DNA from: an uncultured Roseburia sp.
GTDB lineage: Bacteria; Bacillota; Clostridia; Lachnospirales; Lachnospiraceae
NCBI GenBank assembly: GCA_947088345.1
Contig: CAMUGE010000007.1
Location: 25,783 to 89,782, forward strand
Length of the DNA stretch: 64,000 bases
Reading direction: 5' to 3'
Under the pieces are notes generated by a model that was given only the letters and a program-made list of their open reading frames with translations, made no database searches and was not told the origin of the DNA. The translations under genes and the position numbers were made by a program. This document shows positions 16,741 through 27,094 of the stretch, in pieces. How positions within the stretch are numbered: position 1 is the stretch's first letter; each line of letters begins with the position of its first letter.

Positions 16741-19707
16741 TCAAAGACATTCTTCCACATATGTCTCAAACTGTTCCTGTGTCATGAGTACCTGTCTCGG
16801 CTTGGTGCCCTCTTCCGGGCCTACCACGCCTGCCTCCTCCAACTGGTCCATAATCCTTGCCGCACGGTTAAATCCAATTTTAAAATAACGCTGCAGCATA
16901 CCGATCGAAGCTTTTTCTTTGTCGATCAAAAGTTTTGCCGCTTCCGCAAAATGAGCGTCCCGGCCGTCAGAATTTCCCCCGCCGTCAAGGCTTATCGTCA
17001 TCCCGGCAGCCTCCGCGCTCTCCACTTTCTCCTGAATATCAGAGCTGTAGCTTCCAGGACCGTTCTCCTCTTTGATAAACCCGACGACATCATTGACTTC
17101 TTTATCGCTGACAAAAGCCCCCTGCACACGCACCGGCTTTGGCGCGCCCTGCGGGCTAAAGAGCATATCGCCCTTTCCGAGCAGTTTTTCCGCGCCTACC
17201 ATATCAAGTATTGTCCTTGAATCTATGCCGGAGGTCACGGCAAACGCAATGCGGCTTGGCATATTTGCCTTAATCAGTCCTGTGATGACATTGACGGACG
17301 GGCGCTGCGTCGCAATAATTAAGTGGATGCCGGCCGCCCTTGCAAGCTGTGCAAGACGGCAGATTGCAGCCTCAACCTCCGAGGATGCGACCATCATAAG
17401 ATCCGCAAGCTCATCTACAATAATGACAATCTGCGTCATTTTTTCCGGTTTTTCCTGCCCTTCGGCCTCGGGCAGTTCGTCTATTTTCGCATTGTAACCT
17501 TTAAAATCACGCACACTGCACGCGGCAAATTTGTTGTAGCGCTCCGTCATTTCCGCAACAGCCCAGTTTAAAGCCCCCGCCGCTTTTTTCGGATCTGTAA
17601 CAACCGGGATCAGAAGATGAGGAATCCCGTTGTACACGCTTAATTCCACTACTTTGGGGTCAATCATAATGAGTTTTACTTCATTTGGTTTTGCCTTATA
17701 GAGAATACTCATAATAATTGTATTGATGCAGACAGATTTACCGGCGCCTGTTGCGCCCGCAATTAAAAGGTGCGGCATTTTTGCAATATCTGTTACAACG
17801 ACATTCCCCCCAATATCACGGCCCACGGCAACCGCAATCTTTGAAACGTGAGATTGAAATTCCTCCGACTCCACAAGCTCGCGAAATGACACCATGACTG
17901 TCTCTTTGTTCGGAACTTCAATGCCGATCGCAGCTTTTCCGGGAATCGGCGCCTCCATACGAATATCTGTCGCTGCAAGATTCAGCTTGATATCATCCGT
18001 AAGATTAACAATCTTATGCACTTTTACGCCCATCTCCGGTGAAAGTTCATAGCGTGTCACCGACGGGCCGCAGCTGATATTTGTAATCGTTACATTGACA
18101 CCGAAATTTTTCAGTGTCTGCTGTAATTTCATCGCCGTTTCTTTCAAATGCTGTTTCGAATCTCCTGATTTTCGAGACGGTTTTTTTAAAAGTTTCGGTG
18201 ACGGCAGCAGATAGGGGCGAGGCGGGACAGGCTCTGCCGCTGTCTCCTTTTCGATTTCTTCCGTCTCTGTCCCCGGGCGCATCTCCCAAACACTCTGCTC
18301 TCCATTGCCGTTCGCCAGAACATGTTCCTCCGCCGCTGTCTCCGGACGGTCTGCTCGCGCGTCTTCCATGGCAAATTGATTTGCCCGCTGAATCAGCGCA
18401 TCTCCAGTCTCCTCATAAACAGATTTTGGAGTTTCCGGCTTTGCATAACCAAAACCCGTCATCTCTTCTTTGAGCAGCCGTTCCAATTCGTCATCAGACA
18501 TCATCCCGTCGTCTGCCTGCATGGAATCCTTTGCATGCCCAAGCGGCGATAACTCAACGGTATGTGCGATAACTCCCTGCGGCAGATCCTCGTGCTCCCG
18601 CGTCTGCCTGCCAGACAGCGCCTGCGTTGAAGCTGCAGACAAATCCTGCGAATCCAAACGCGCCAGATCTAGAGAATCTGCAATACCAAATGGTGCAGGA
18701 TTTGCATCCGGCGGTAATATCGGCGGTACAATGATCGTATTTGTAATCTGCTCCGGCTCTTGCTCGATTACCGGTTCAACCGGAATCCGGAGCGCTTCTG
18801 CGATCTGCGGCATCTCCAGATTCGCATCCTCAATCGAAATTTCATTGATATCGTCTGACCTGACTTTTGGCTGTTCCGGAACGATTGTGATATCAACCGA
18901 GACGCCGGAGGCCTTTTTATCCATACGGCGTGCTGCGATCTCCCTCTTTGGGCCTGCCTGTTTTTCTTCGTACATCCGCGCCTGCTCTTCTCGCTTTTGC
19001 CGCTCTTCCTCCCGTCTTTGCCGCTGTTCTTCTTTTAACAGTTCGCGTTCTTCCCTGCGGATTCTGGCATATTCACGATGGCGCTCATTTTCGTATTTCG
19101 CGGATTCATAGACTTTCCGGCTGCCTTTTTCCATCCAGCGCAGTGCTGAACGCTCTGTTAAAAGCACCAGTGATATAATAAGTATGACAATATCAATCAC
19201 ATAAGAACCCAGAACACCAAAATTAGGCATAATCAGATTCAGCAAAAAACCTCCGATGATACCGCCGCTTATTTTATGTTCCTTACTATAATGATATGAT
19301 TCTATTGTTGCCATCGGCGTATCACCGGAAACAGCAAGCGCAATAAACATGCATAAAAACGCAACAAACAAAAACCCGGCTACAATTTTCACTGTTGCAA
19401 CCGCGCTTCCTCTGTTTGACACTGCAAAAAACGTACCCACTAAGAAAACAACTGGAAATATGTATGCAAGCATTCCGAACACGCCAAAGAAAAAAGAACT
19501 GACTGCATTTCCAATTTTGCCGCCAACACCGAAATTACTGATAAACAGCAAAACGGATACTGCGACTACCATCCATAAGATAATTTCAACGGCAAATACT
19601 TCATCTTGTTTTCTGGCAGATGACCTTCCCGTTTTTTTCGCTCCCGTTTTTCCACGGGCAGCGCTGCCCTTAGATCCCGCCGGACTTTTTCTTTTTCCCT
19701 CTGCCAC
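16741..19707 (-). CDS. DNA translocase FtsK/SpoIIIE
   Basis: A 988-residue septal DNA pump that moves chromosome ends during division or sporulation. The first 35 residues are basic; four TM helices follow (about 43-190), then a long charged linker of roughly 350 residues rich in E, R and Q, and the motor: alpha domain, Walker [18 protein letters not shown], Walker [33 protein letters not shown], and a C-terminal gamma winged helix ([20 protein letters not shown]), which reads KOPS/SRS-type sequences. It sits between uppP and fhs in the same direction. FtsK and SpoIIIE cannot be separated by sequence alone here. Confidence 0.96.
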   Translation of the reverse strand: MAEGKRKSPAGSKGSAARGKTGAKKTGRSSARKQDEVFAVEIILWMVVAVSVLLFISNFGVGGKIGNAVSSFFFGVFGMLAYIFPVVFLVGTFFAVSNRGSAVATVKIVAGFLFVAFLCMFIALAVSGDTPMATIESYHYSKEHKISGGIIGGFLLNLIMPNFGVLGSYVIDIVILIISLVLLTERSALRWMEKGSRKVYESAKYENERHREYARIRREERELLKEEQRQRREEERQKREEQARMYEEKQAGPKREIAARRMDKKASGVSVDITIVPEQPKVRSDDINEISIEDANLEMPQIAEALRIPVEPVIEQEPEQITNTIIVPPILPPDANPAPFGIADSLDLARLDSQDLSAASTQALSGRQTREHEDLPQGVIAHTVELSPLGHAKDSMQADDGMMSDDELERLLKEEMTGFGYAKPETPKSVYEETGDALIQRANQFAMEDARADRPETAAEEHVLANGNGEQSVWEMRPGTETEEIEKETAAEPVPPRPYLLPSPKLLKKPSRKSGDSKQHLKETAMKLQQTLKNFGVNVTITNISCGPSVTRYELSPEMGVKVHKIVNLTDDIKLNLAATDIRMEAPIPGKAAIGIEVPNKETVMVSFRELVESEEFQSHVSKIAVAVGRDIGGNVVVTDIAKMPHLLIAGATGAGKSVCINTIIMSILYKAKPNEVKLIMIDPKVVELSVYNGIPHLLIPVVTDPKKAAGALNWAVAEMTERYNKFAACSVRDFKGYNAKIDELPEAEGQEKPEKMTQIVIIVDELADLMMVASSEVEAAICRLAQLARAAGIHLIIATQRPSVNVITGLIKANMPSRIAFAVTSGIDSRTILDMVGAEKLLGKGDMLFSPQGAPKPVRVQGAFVSDKEVNDVVGFIKEENGPGSYSSDIQEKVESAEAAGMTISLDGGGNSDGRDAHFAEAAKLLIDKEKASIGMLQRYFKIGFNRAARIMDQLEEAGVVGPEEGTKPRQVLMTQEQFETYVEECL

Positions 19708-19726
19708 GATTTATTCCTCCCCGGTT

Positions 19727-20608
19727 TTATACCGCCGTATAAAAAAAAGCACAAATTGAGACAATACCTACAAGCAGACAATATACGGCAAAATATGTAA
19801 ATTTCTTTTTCCGCACAATGACCAGCATGGTCCTGATACAGATATAACCGACGACAGCTGCAATCAGCATACCGACCACATAATAGAGAATCTCTATGCT
19901 TGTAACCTGTACACCGGAAAAATCGGAAAGCTCAAGCACCAATGCGCCAAGCACAGCCGGAATCGACATAATAAAAGAATATTTCACCGCAAAATTACGG
20001 TTAAATCCGCACAGCAGACATGCCGTCACTGTGGTTCCGGAACGCGACAGTCCGGGAAGCGTCGCGATGCCCTGCGCAATACCGATACTAAATGCATTTG
20101 TATAAGTAGCCCCTTTTGGCAACTTCGCCCCGTCGCTCAGCCTGTCCGAGAGAAACAGCAGCGCCGCTGTAACAATGAGGCAGATTCCCGGTACGATCAG
20201 AAGCGCCGACGCTTTTTCTACGACGTCTTTTCCGATAAACCCGATGATCCCGGTCGGTATCGTCGATACGATGACCAGCATCACAAACTTTCGATAACTG
20301 TTGTTTACAATCCTGCGGTAAGGTCCCTTTTCCTCTTGCGCAAGATTTTTAAAAAATGTGACGGCATTGATAAAAGCGTCTCCGACGATACAGCATCCCT
20401 CCACGATCATCCTGCCGATTTCTTTGTAATAGGCAACACAGATCGCAATCAGCGTCCCTACATGGAGCAGAACATCAAAGAGCATCCCGGTTTCAGTATC
20501 CGCGTCAAATAAAATCTGATACAGTGCAAGATGACCCGAACTGCTGACTGGTAAAAATTCCGTCAATCCCTGAATAATCCCCATAACAATTGCCTGTAAT
20601 AATGACAT
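19727..20608 (-). CDS. uppP: Undecaprenyl-diphosphatase UppP/BacA
   Basis: A 293-residue membrane enzyme that dephosphorylates undecaprenyl diphosphate to recycle the lipid carrier of peptidoglycan synthesis; it confers bacitracin tolerance when abundant. Motifs: GIIQGLTEFLPVSSSGHL at the N-terminus and the second catalytic loop GIAQGIATLPGLSRSGTT near residue 175, plus about eight TM helices. It has its own promoter (20663-20691) and is followed by ftsK after 19 bp. Confidence 0.97.
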   Translation of the reverse strand: MSLLQAIVMGIIQGLTEFLPVSSSGHLALYQILFDADTETGMLFDVLLHVGTLIAICVAYYKEIGRMIVEGCCIVGDAFINAVTFFKNLAQEEKGPYRRIVNNSYRKFVMLVIVSTIPTGIIGFIGKDVVEKASALLIVPGICLIVTAALLFLSDRLSDGAKLPKGATYTNAFSIGIAQGIATLPGLSRSGTTVTACLLCGFNRNFAVKYSFIMSIPAVLGALVLELSDFSGVQVTSIEILYYVVGMLIAAVVGYICIRTMLVIVRKKKFTYFAVYCLLVGIVSICAFFYTAV

Positions 20609-20662
20609 AGCTGCCTCCGTTCTTTTGTGTTACTTCATACGGAAAAACCCAATGATTTTATT

Positions 20663-20691
20663 ATTTTATCATATCCGGGGCAAAATGTCAT
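20663..20691 (-). promoter_or_regulatory. Probable promoter of uppP
   Basis: On the minus strand ATGACA (20686-20691) and TAAAAT (20663-20668) are 17 bp apart, 55 bp upstream of the uppP ATG. Confidence 0.6.
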
Positions 20692-20730
20692 TAAGAGGTT
20701 TTTAAAATAATATTAAACAAAAATTACATC

Positions 20731-21402
20731 TTATTTTTTTTGCCTGATCAGTTCATGCAGCTTTAAAAAAGCTTTGTCTATCCCGCCTACTTCGTCAATC
20801 AAATGTTCTTCTACAGCCTCCCTGCCGACTAAGATTGTTCCAAGATCTTTTGTCATTATCCCGGTATTCATCATCAGCTCCTCAAGACGTTTCTCGTTTG
20901 CTTTTGAATGCGTGCTGATAAACGTTAAAATACGATCCTGCATCTGTTTGAAATAATCGTAGGTCGGCTGAGCGCCAATCACCGTTCCGCTCATACGAAC
21001 CGGATGTATCACCATAGTCCCGGACGGCACAATAAACGAATAATTTGTGGATACCGCAAGCGGTACGCCAATTGAATGGCTGCCTCCAAGTACAAGCGAT
21101 ACGGTTGGCTTGCTGATCGAAGCAACCATCTCGGCAATTGCAAGTCCGCTCTCCACATCCCCCCCTACTGTATTGAGCAAAAGTAAAAGTCCGTCAATAT
21201 GCGGGCTGTCTTCAATCTCCGCCAGCTTTGGCAGTACATGTTCATATTTCGTTGTCTTTGTAGAAGCCGGCAGGCAGTCATGCCCTTCCACTTCGCCGAT
21301 AATCGTCAACAGTGAAACTTTACTGTTCTCCCTGTCATTTTTTAAATCAATCTGACCAAACTCTTTTATCATTTCGTTTTTTACTTCCTGTTTTTCAGCC
21401 AT
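20731..21402 (-). CDS. tepA: ClpP-class serine protease TepA-like
   Basis: About 223 residues with the ClpP/crotonase fold. Seen: LLLLNTVGGDVESGLAIAEM, the nucleophile region LVLGGSHSIGVPLAVS, the histidine region TMVIHPVRMSG and a C-terminal EEHLIDEVGGIDKA. TepA proteins are cytoplasmic germination- or sporulation-related proteases found upstream of spoIIIE in Bacillus, and here too it lies upstream of uppP and ftsK. The start at 21402 (MAEKQEV) is preferred over the open frame to 21468 because of the AGAGGGATTATT before it. The protease substrate is unknown. Confidence 0.85.
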   Translation of the reverse strand: MAEKQEVKNEMIKEFGQIDLKNDRENSKVSLLTIIGEVEGHDCLPASTKTTKYEHVLPKLAEIEDSPHIDGLLLLLNTVGGDVESGLAIAEMVASISKPTVSLVLGGSHSIGVPLAVSTNYSFIVPSGTMVIHPVRMSGTVIGAQPTYDYFKQMQDRILTFISTHSKANEKRLEELMMNTGIMTKDLGTILVGREAVEEHLIDEVGGIDKAFLKLHELIRQKK

Positions 21403-21450
21403 AATAATCCCTCTTTCCATCTCTATTTTTTCACAGTGCAAAATACTGCG

Positions 21451-21494
21451 AAAAAAGAAACAGGACACTTATTCCGGTTAAGCATCCTGTCTCT
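21451..21494 (-). terminator. Intrinsic terminator after glgA
   Basis: On the minus strand GAGACAGGA pairs with TCCTGTTTC and is followed by TTTTTT. It lies 34 bp after the glgA stop and before tepA. Confidence 0.8.
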
Positions 21495-21527
21495 AGTATT
21501 TGTGAAAAGAAAGTATTTATACATGAA

Positions 21528-22979
21528 TTAACAGCCAAGCAGATAATTATAAAGTCCTTCGTAACGGAATTTGGAACTGCTCCAGGAATAGTCGTTTGCC
21601 ATTCCACGGTCAACCATCTGATTCCACTGTTTCTTGCGGTCAAAGAAAATATGTTTGGAGTAATTAATAACGGAAAGCATCTCATCTCCATTGTAATTTT
21701 GGAATGAAAAACCGTCTCCTGTATTTTCGTATTCGTTAAACGCCTTTACGGTATCTTTCAATCCTCCTGTCTCACGCACGATCGGCACCGTACCATAGCG
21801 GAATGAAATCAGCTGTGTCAGTCCGCACGGCTCAAAGCGGGACGGCATTAAGAAAGCGTCCGCAGCCGCATACAATTTGTGTGCAAGGTCATCCGAATAA
21901 CAGATATTCGCCGAAACCCTGTCACCGTATTTCCATGCATAATGGCGGAACATATTCTCATACTGCGGATCTCCTGTTCCGATTACAACAAGCTGCGTAT
22001 AGTCGTCCACAATGCCATTGATTGCATAGTTAATCAAATCAAGACCTTTTTGGTCGGTCAGACGCGAAATCAAGCCGATCATGTATTTCTTCTTGTCTAC
22101 CGCAAGGCCGAGATCCTCCTGCAGACGCGTTTTGTTCATAAACTTCTTCTTGCGGAATGTGTCTGCATTGTAGTTGGTATAAATCTTAGAATCCGTATCC
22201 GGATTATATACGTTGTAGTCAATACCGTTCACAATTCCCTGCATATCGAAATGTCTCGCAGCCAGAAGTCCGTTCAGACCTTCCCCGTAAAAATTCGTCT
22301 GAATTTCCTCCGCATAAGTATCACTGACTGTCGTAATATAATCTGCATAAACAAGGCCACCTTTTAACATATTGGCATCTTTCTTAAATTCCAGTTTATC
22401 CGGTGTAAAAAGACATTTGGAAAAACCGGTCAGACCCTGCATGGTCTTTACATCCCAGACTCCCTGAAACTTTAAGTTATGGATCGTCATAATTGATTTC
22501 ATGCCCCAGTAGAATGAATCTGCCTGAAACTCATTTTTCAGATAAACCGGGATCAATCCGGTCTGCCAATCGTGACAGTGGATTAAATCCGGTCTGAAAT
22601 CAATATGTTTTAACATGGAGAGCACGGCTTTGTCAAAAAAACAGAACTTTTCGATATCATAGCGCATATCGCCGTAGGGTACGGCACAGTTAAAATATTC
22701 CTGATTATCAATGTAATAATAGGTAATACCGTCCAGAACATATCTTAAAATACCAACATATTTATTTTTAATGTAATTTCCGGCATCCATATAAAAATGA
22801 GCCACATATTCAAACTGATTGCGGTACTGTTCCGGGATGCAGCTGTAATTCGGAATGACAACGCGTACATCCCACTCTTCTTTGTAAAACTCTTTCGGCA
22901 AAGCGCCGCATACATCGGCAAGTCCGCCCGTTTTAATAAAGGGCACGCATTCCGATGCGGCAAAAAGTATCTTTTTCAT
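21528..22979 (-). CDS. glgA: Glycogen synthase (ADP-glucose type)
   Basis: A 483-residue GT5 glucosyltransferase that elongates alpha-1,4 glucan. The N-terminal GT5 domain shows FAASECVPFIKTGGLADVCG (ADP-glucose-binding K-T-G-G-L) and HCHDWQTGLIPVY; the C-terminal GT-B half shows GLISRLTDQKGLDL, MPSRFEPCGLTQLISFRYG and VRETGGLKDTV. Length is normal. SD AGGAGG precedes the ATG. No glgB, glgC or glgP lies in the window; the gene is alone between yebC and tepA and ends at a clear terminator. Confidence 0.97.
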   Translation of the reverse strand: MKKILFAASECVPFIKTGGLADVCGALPKEFYKEEWDVRVVIPNYSCIPEQYRNQFEYVAHFYMDAGNYIKNKYVGILRYVLDGITYYYIDNQEYFNCAVPYGDMRYDIEKFCFFDKAVLSMLKHIDFRPDLIHCHDWQTGLIPVYLKNEFQADSFYWGMKSIMTIHNLKFQGVWDVKTMQGLTGFSKCLFTPDKLEFKKDANMLKGGLVYADYITTVSDTYAEEIQTNFYGEGLNGLLAARHFDMQGIVNGIDYNVYNPDTDSKIYTNYNADTFRKKKFMNKTRLQEDLGLAVDKKKYMIGLISRLTDQKGLDLINYAINGIVDDYTQLVVIGTGDPQYENMFRHYAWKYGDRVSANICYSDDLAHKLYAAADAFLMPSRFEPCGLTQLISFRYGTVPIVRETGGLKDTVKAFNEYENTGDGFSFQNYNGDEMLSVINYSKHIFFDRKKQWNQMVDRGMANDYSWSSSKFRYEGLYNYLLGC

Positions 22980-23080
22980 TGCAAATCCTCCTGCTTATTC
23001 ATGGTAATAGAAAGCCTGCGATACATACTTCCTATTTTTGTTTGACAATAGAAAGACGTAAGGCTTACATTCTATTGTAT

Positions 23081-23809
23081 CTACTCGTCCCAGTTGTGAT
23101 ATACCTGCTGGACATCATCATCTTCATCCAGTAAATCCAGAATACGGTTAATATTTGTCAAGTCTTCCTCCGCCGTCAGTTCTACGTAGTTCTGTGGAAT
23201 CATTGTCACTTCGGCCTGTGCCATAGGGATTCCTGCCTCTTCCACACAGGCTCTGACTTTCTCAAAATCATCCGGTGCGGTCAGGATCTCAAAACTGTCC
23301 TCTTCCTCTGAAAAATCTTCCGCACCCGCATCCAGTACCAGCATCATCAGATCGTCCGCTTCCATCTCACATTCTTCTTTTGCAAGGATAATCTGCCCTT
23401 TCTCGTCAAACATATAGGAGACGCATCCCTGCGTACCGATACTGCCGTGCCCTTTTGTGAATGCGTTTCTCACATTGGCCGCCGTTCGGTTTTTATTGTC
23501 TGTCAAACATCGCACAATAATTGCCGTACCGCTGGGGCCGTATCCTTCATAAGTACAAAATTCATAATTTACGGCATTACCGTCGCCGGAAGCTTTTTTT
23601 ATGCCGCGCTCAATTGTTTCGTTTGGCATATTATTAGCTTTTGCCTTTGTGATCACCTGTGCTAATTTAAAGTTATTGGCCGGGTCCGGTCCGCCTTCTT
23701 TCACGGCAACCGCAATCTCCCTTCCAATCACTGTAAAAATCTTTCCCTTTGCCGCATCATTTTTTTCTTTCTTGTGTTTGATATTGGCAAATTTTGAATG
23801 TCCTGACAT
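23081..23809 (-). CDS. YebC/PmpR/TACO1 family protein
   Basis: A 242-residue member of the YebC family, with the standard N-terminus MSGHSKFANIKHKKEKNDA, the ARE-like KIFTVIGREIAVAVKEGG segment, FTKGHGSIGTQGCVSYMF and the acidic C-terminus ending in DEDDDVQQVYHN. Members have been described both as transcription regulators and as factors that relieve ribosome stalling at proline runs. A strong promoter lies upstream (23855-23883). The gene is monocistronic by position. Confidence 0.95.
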   Translation of the reverse strand: MSGHSKFANIKHKKEKNDAAKGKIFTVIGREIAVAVKEGGPDPANNFKLAQVITKAKANNMPNETIERGIKKASGDGNAVNYEFCTYEGYGPSGTAIIVRCLTDNKNRTAANVRNAFTKGHGSIGTQGCVSYMFDEKGQIILAKEECEMEADDLMMLVLDAGAEDFSEEEDSFEILTAPDDFEKVRACVEEAGIPMAQAEVTMIPQNYVELTAEEDLTNINRILDLLDEDDDVQQVYHNWDE

Positions 23810-23854
23810 AACTGCTTCTCCGTTCTTTCCAGTAATAATTTCTCTGATTTTCTT

Positions 23855-23883
23855 ATTTTATCACGCAATGCCGCATCCTGCAA
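23855..23883 (-). promoter_or_regulatory. Sigma-A promoter for yebC
   Basis: On the minus strand TTGCAG (23878-23883) and TAAAAT (23855-23860) are 17 bp apart, 46 bp upstream of the yebC ATG. The family 1 repeat copy 2 begins 18 bp further upstream. Confidence 0.75.
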
Positions 23884-23900
23884 GATGAAACAGGAGTATT

Positions 23901-24051
23901 AGTGTGAAAAATCAGCTCAATAGCTGATTTTATCACACGGCTATTTGTGCCGAGAACGTCACAAATAAGCCCTGATCCGACAAGAGAAACTGCATTCGCA
24001 GATTTCTCCTGCGGTTCCTCGAACGTAAACGTTCTCGGAATGGAGATTTTT
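23901..24051 (+). repeat. Family 1 structured repeat, copy 2 (abuts convergent kinase gene)
   Basis: This 151-bp copy carries every paired element of copy 1: stem 1 (23902-23938), stem 2 (23939-23971) with loop CCGAGAACGT (23950-23959) complementary to 24029-24038, stem 3, and the terminal SD. Its mini-ORF reads MKNQLNS. The SD leads to an ATG at 24052, but that frame stops after 13 codons (24052-24093) and lies antisense to the end of the kinase gene. The last two bases of the element are also in the kinase TAA stop. Read on the minus strand, stem 1 (AAAATCAGCT/AGCTGATTTTT) would terminate kinase transcription. The location with no downstream gene points to a dispersed, possibly mobile element. 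Confidence 0.8.
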
Positions 24052-26596
24052 ATGGGCACAGATAGTTCTGTAAAATACGCATACATTCTTTAATATCAAT
24101 CGGTTTTTGTATATGGGCGTTCATACCGCAGTCCAGACATTGCTGTACATCACCGGAAAACGCATCGGCCGTCATTGCAATAATCGGAAGATCCCTGTCG
24201 GAGCGCTCCAATAAGCGGATTGCTTTTGTAGCGTCGTATCCGTTCATCACCGGCATACGAATATCCATAAGTATCGCATCATAATATCCAATTTCAGAAT
24301 TTTCGAATTTTTCTACGCACTCTTTCCCGTTTACGGCCCACTCCAGCTCTAATCCGGATGCAGAAAGGATTTCGCTTGCCACTTCCCAGTTAATCTCAAT
24401 ATCCTCAGCCAAAAGAACACGCTTTCCGGTCAGATCCACTTCCTGCATGTTATCTGTCTTTTCTTCTATCCGGCTGCTGTCCGCATATTTGATCAGGCTG
24501 TGATACAATGTGGATTTAAAAAGAGGTTTCGCTATAAAACCTTCGATTGACGATTCGCTGATTTGCTCTTCAATCTCACTCCAGTCATATGCAGAGATCA
24601 AAAAGATCGGTATGTCCATGCCGACACACTCATGGATTTCATGGATCGTCTGCATTCCGTCCATACCAGGCATCTTCCAGTCAATTAAAACAAAATGATA
24701 GTATTGGTCTGTATTGTGGCGCTCCTTGATCATACGGACCGCCTCTCTTCCGTCGACAGTCCACTCTGCATTGACACCAAGCTCTTTGAGATTTGCAGCG
24801 GCGCTCAGACAGAGCATTTCGTTGTCATCAACTACCAGCACATTCCATGCCGGAAGAATCATTTGCTTTTCGTCATCCTTTTCACGTTTCAAATCAAGGA
24901 TCACACGGAACGTACTTCCCTTTCCAAGCTCGCTTTCCAGTTCAATCGTTCCGTCCATGAGCTCGACAATCCGCCTTGTAATCGCCATGCCAAGGCCGCT
25001 TCCCATAATATGCTGTACTTCTTCGGACTCTGCCCTGGAAAATGTATCCCATATTTTTTGCTGAAACTCCGGAGACATTCCGATTCCGTTATCCTTGACC
25101 GTAAAGTGGGTGCGGATAAATTCCTCCCCGAGCGGCGATTCCTCCTGATACAAATGAATGTCAATCCGGCCTCCCTCAGGCGTATATTTGACTGCATTTG
25201 AAAGAAGATTTAATAAAACCTGATTAAGACGCACATCATCACATAAAACTTCTTCTACCTCTATCTTCTGGATAAAAATATCAAACAGCTGTTTTTTTTC
25301 TTCGACCTGCGGCCGCATAATATTGACCAGATCATCCATAACATCGCGCAGAGACATCGGAACCGGATTTAATGACATTTTACCGCTTTCAATTTTGGAC
25401 ATATCCAGCACGTCATTGATCAGTCCGAGCAGCTGTTTGCTGGAGAGACGTACCTTTTTGAGACAGTCTTCCGTTCGTCCGGGGTCTGTCAGATTTCTCA
25501 TTGCGATTTCAGTCATTCCGATAATAGCGTTCATCGGGGTGCGTATATCGTGGCTCATGCTGGAGAGAAACTCACTTTTTGCCATACTCGCATGAAGCGC
25601 TTCCTCCCGGGCCTTATTGATTTCTATCATCTGCCTCTTCGACAGCTGATAATACAGGTAGAATATGACTGACATGGCGATCAGAATGGTTCCCGCTGAA
25701 ACCGCCATACTGATCATGCGCATATTATCCAGGCCATTAATAGAAGATGTAAGAAAATTATTGGATAGTACCGACACCAGATACCAGGATGAGTTTTCGG
25801 AGATCGGCGCACAGTAAATATGCTTTGTTTCTCCAAAAACAGAAACATTGGCCGCATAAATATTGCCGTCATGCATATTACTTTTTAATTCCTCGATATA
25901 CTGTTCTGCAGTTTTTCCCTCATAATCTTCAAATTCTTCTTTGATTCGATCAAAATAATTTTCCCGGTAAGCGCCTGCGCTTCGAATAATAAAGTTTCCG
26001 TCTCTGTCAATAATATGAAAATATACGACTTCATTGCCGTCCAAAAACAGGACGTCTTTCAGATAATCCATCGGCACCCCAACAATCAACGCTACGCTCC
26101 TGCTTCCGTCGGACATTGGATATTCGGCAGCCCTGCCAAGCAAAAGCACTTTCTCATCGCCGGACGTCTTTGCCTCTGTCACAATACTGCCACTCTTATT
26201 AAGGGTCCTGATAAAATTAAACCCGCCGAACATTTCTATCTCATCCCCATAAAGGGCTTCTACACTGCCGCTTGAAGAGAGCAGGCCCATATAGGAAAAA
26301 TTTCGAATTTCCGCTCCTGTCGTTAACTCTTCTATCATTTCATCGCCGTATTCCATGCTGGCCGGATTTGCACGCCGAATCATTCCCTCGACCTGTTCTA
26401 AACGCAGATTGATAATAGAGCTGAATTTCTGCTGGATCTGCGTATTCATCTCGGACATATAGATATTGCTGGTTTCCCATATTGCAACTTTTGTCCGTTT
26501 TCCCATAAAAAAGGTAAGCCAGACAAAAACAATTGCACAGACGATAATAACACTGACTACGCTGATCCCCAAAAAACGTTTCGTCTTTTTATCCAT
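24050..26596 (-). CDS. Hybrid sensor histidine kinase with two receiver domains
   Basis: An 848-residue membrane kinase. TM1 (about residues 10-30) and TM2 (about 294-316) flank a large extracytoplasmic Cache-like domain (FHIIDRDGNFIIRS; WYLVSVLS). Then HisKA with phospho-acceptor His349 (SMSHDIRTPMNAIIG), HATPase_c (NLLSNAVKYTPEGG; DNGIGM; GSGLGMAI), receiver 1 (Asp639, LIDWKMPGMDG) and receiver 2 (Asp778, MDIRMPVMNGYDA). It has no Hpt domain, but a stand-alone Hpt gene lies 41 bp upstream in the same direction, which would complete a phosphorelay. It is the last gene of the chemosensory cluster, and its stop codon abuts a family 1 repeat. Confidence 0.95.
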   Translation of the reverse strand: MDKKTKRFLGISVVSVIIVCAIVFVWLTFFMGKRTKVAIWETSNIYMSEMNTQIQQKFSSIINLRLEQVEGMIRRANPASMEYGDEMIEELTTGAEIRNFSYMGLLSSSGSVEALYGDEIEMFGGFNFIRTLNKSGSIVTEAKTSGDEKVLLLGRAAEYPMSDGSRSVALIVGVPMDYLKDVLFLDGNEVVYFHIIDRDGNFIIRSAGAYRENYFDRIKEEFEDYEGKTAEQYIEELKSNMHDGNIYAANVSVFGETKHIYCAPISENSSWYLVSVLSNNFLTSSINGLDNMRMISMAVSAGTILIAMSVIFYLYYQLSKRQMIEINKAREEALHASMAKSEFLSSMSHDIRTPMNAIIGMTEIAMRNLTDPGRTEDCLKKVRLSSKQLLGLINDVLDMSKIESGKMSLNPVPMSLRDVMDDLVNIMRPQVEEKKQLFDIFIQKIEVEEVLCDDVRLNQVLLNLLSNAVKYTPEGGRIDIHLYQEESPLGEEFIRTHFTVKDNGIGMSPEFQQKIWDTFSRAESEEVQHIMGSGLGMAITRRIVELMDGTIELESELGKGSTFRVILDLKREKDDEKQMILPAWNVLVVDDNEMLCLSAAANLKELGVNAEWTVDGREAVRMIKERHNTDQYYHFVLIDWKMPGMDGMQTIHEIHECVGMDIPIFLISAYDWSEIEEQISESSIEGFIAKPLFKSTLYHSLIKYADSSRIEEKTDNMQEVDLTGKRVLLAEDIEINWEVASEILSASGLELEWAVNGKECVEKFENSEIGYYDAILMDIRMPVMNGYDATKAIRLLERSDRDLPIIAMTADAFSGDVQQCLDCGMNAHIQKPIDIKECMRILQNYLCP

Positions 26597-26637
26597 TTTT
26601 TCTCCCCTGTGAGTTTCTTAAGGATATTGCAGACCTG

Positions 26638-26991
26638 CTATTCTGCATGCTTTTCAATACATTGAATAATCGATTCCTGCACAGGCAGTATCTTTTCAAG
26701 TTCTTCTCGTGCCTCCTCCGGTTTTCCGGTGCGCAACAGATCAACAATTTGGCTGTAGGCCTCATAAATCGGCGTAATCGACAAATTTCCGGCAGTTCCT
26801 TTAATCGTATGCGTCTTTTCAATTGCACTCTGGCAATCCGCACTGTCAAAATCCACTCCTACGTAATTGACGCTAATCGCTTTGACAAAAGAGCCAAGCA
26901 GCCTGCGGTACAGCTTTTCATTGTTGTTGAGCCTTTTTAATCCCTCTTCCACATTGACTCCAAGCGTCTTTAATTCTTCCAATACATCCAT
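26638..26991 (-). CDS. Stand-alone Hpt phosphotransfer protein
   Basis: A 117-residue helical protein with an Hpt motif, HTIKGTAGNLS, phospho-acceptor His61. The start at 26991 is chosen because TGGAGGAAATAACT precedes it; an upstream ATG at 27006 has no such site. It lies between a chemoreceptor and a hybrid kinase that lacks Hpt, so it probably shuttles phosphate from that kinase's receivers to other regulators. Candidate acceptors are the REC proteins of the same cluster. Confidence 0.88.
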   Translation of the reverse strand: MDVLEELKTLGVNVEEGLKRLNNNEKLYRRLLGSFVKAISVNYVGVDFDSADCQSAIEKTHTIKGTAGNLSITPIYEAYSQIVDLLRTGKPEEAREELEKILPVQESIIQCIEKHAE

Positions 26992-27094
26992 AGTTATTTC
27001 CTCCATACGCTGTTTCTTTCAGATATTATAAGAACAGACACAGAAAACTTTTGTTCCTGTGCCATTGTCCCTGTCTTTTTGCTCTTTTTTCGGT

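Noticed and set aside
23043-23078. Terminator after yebC
   Set aside because: An imperfect ACAATAGAA...TTCTATTGT stem exists, but no T run follows; the pairing alone was not enough to list it.
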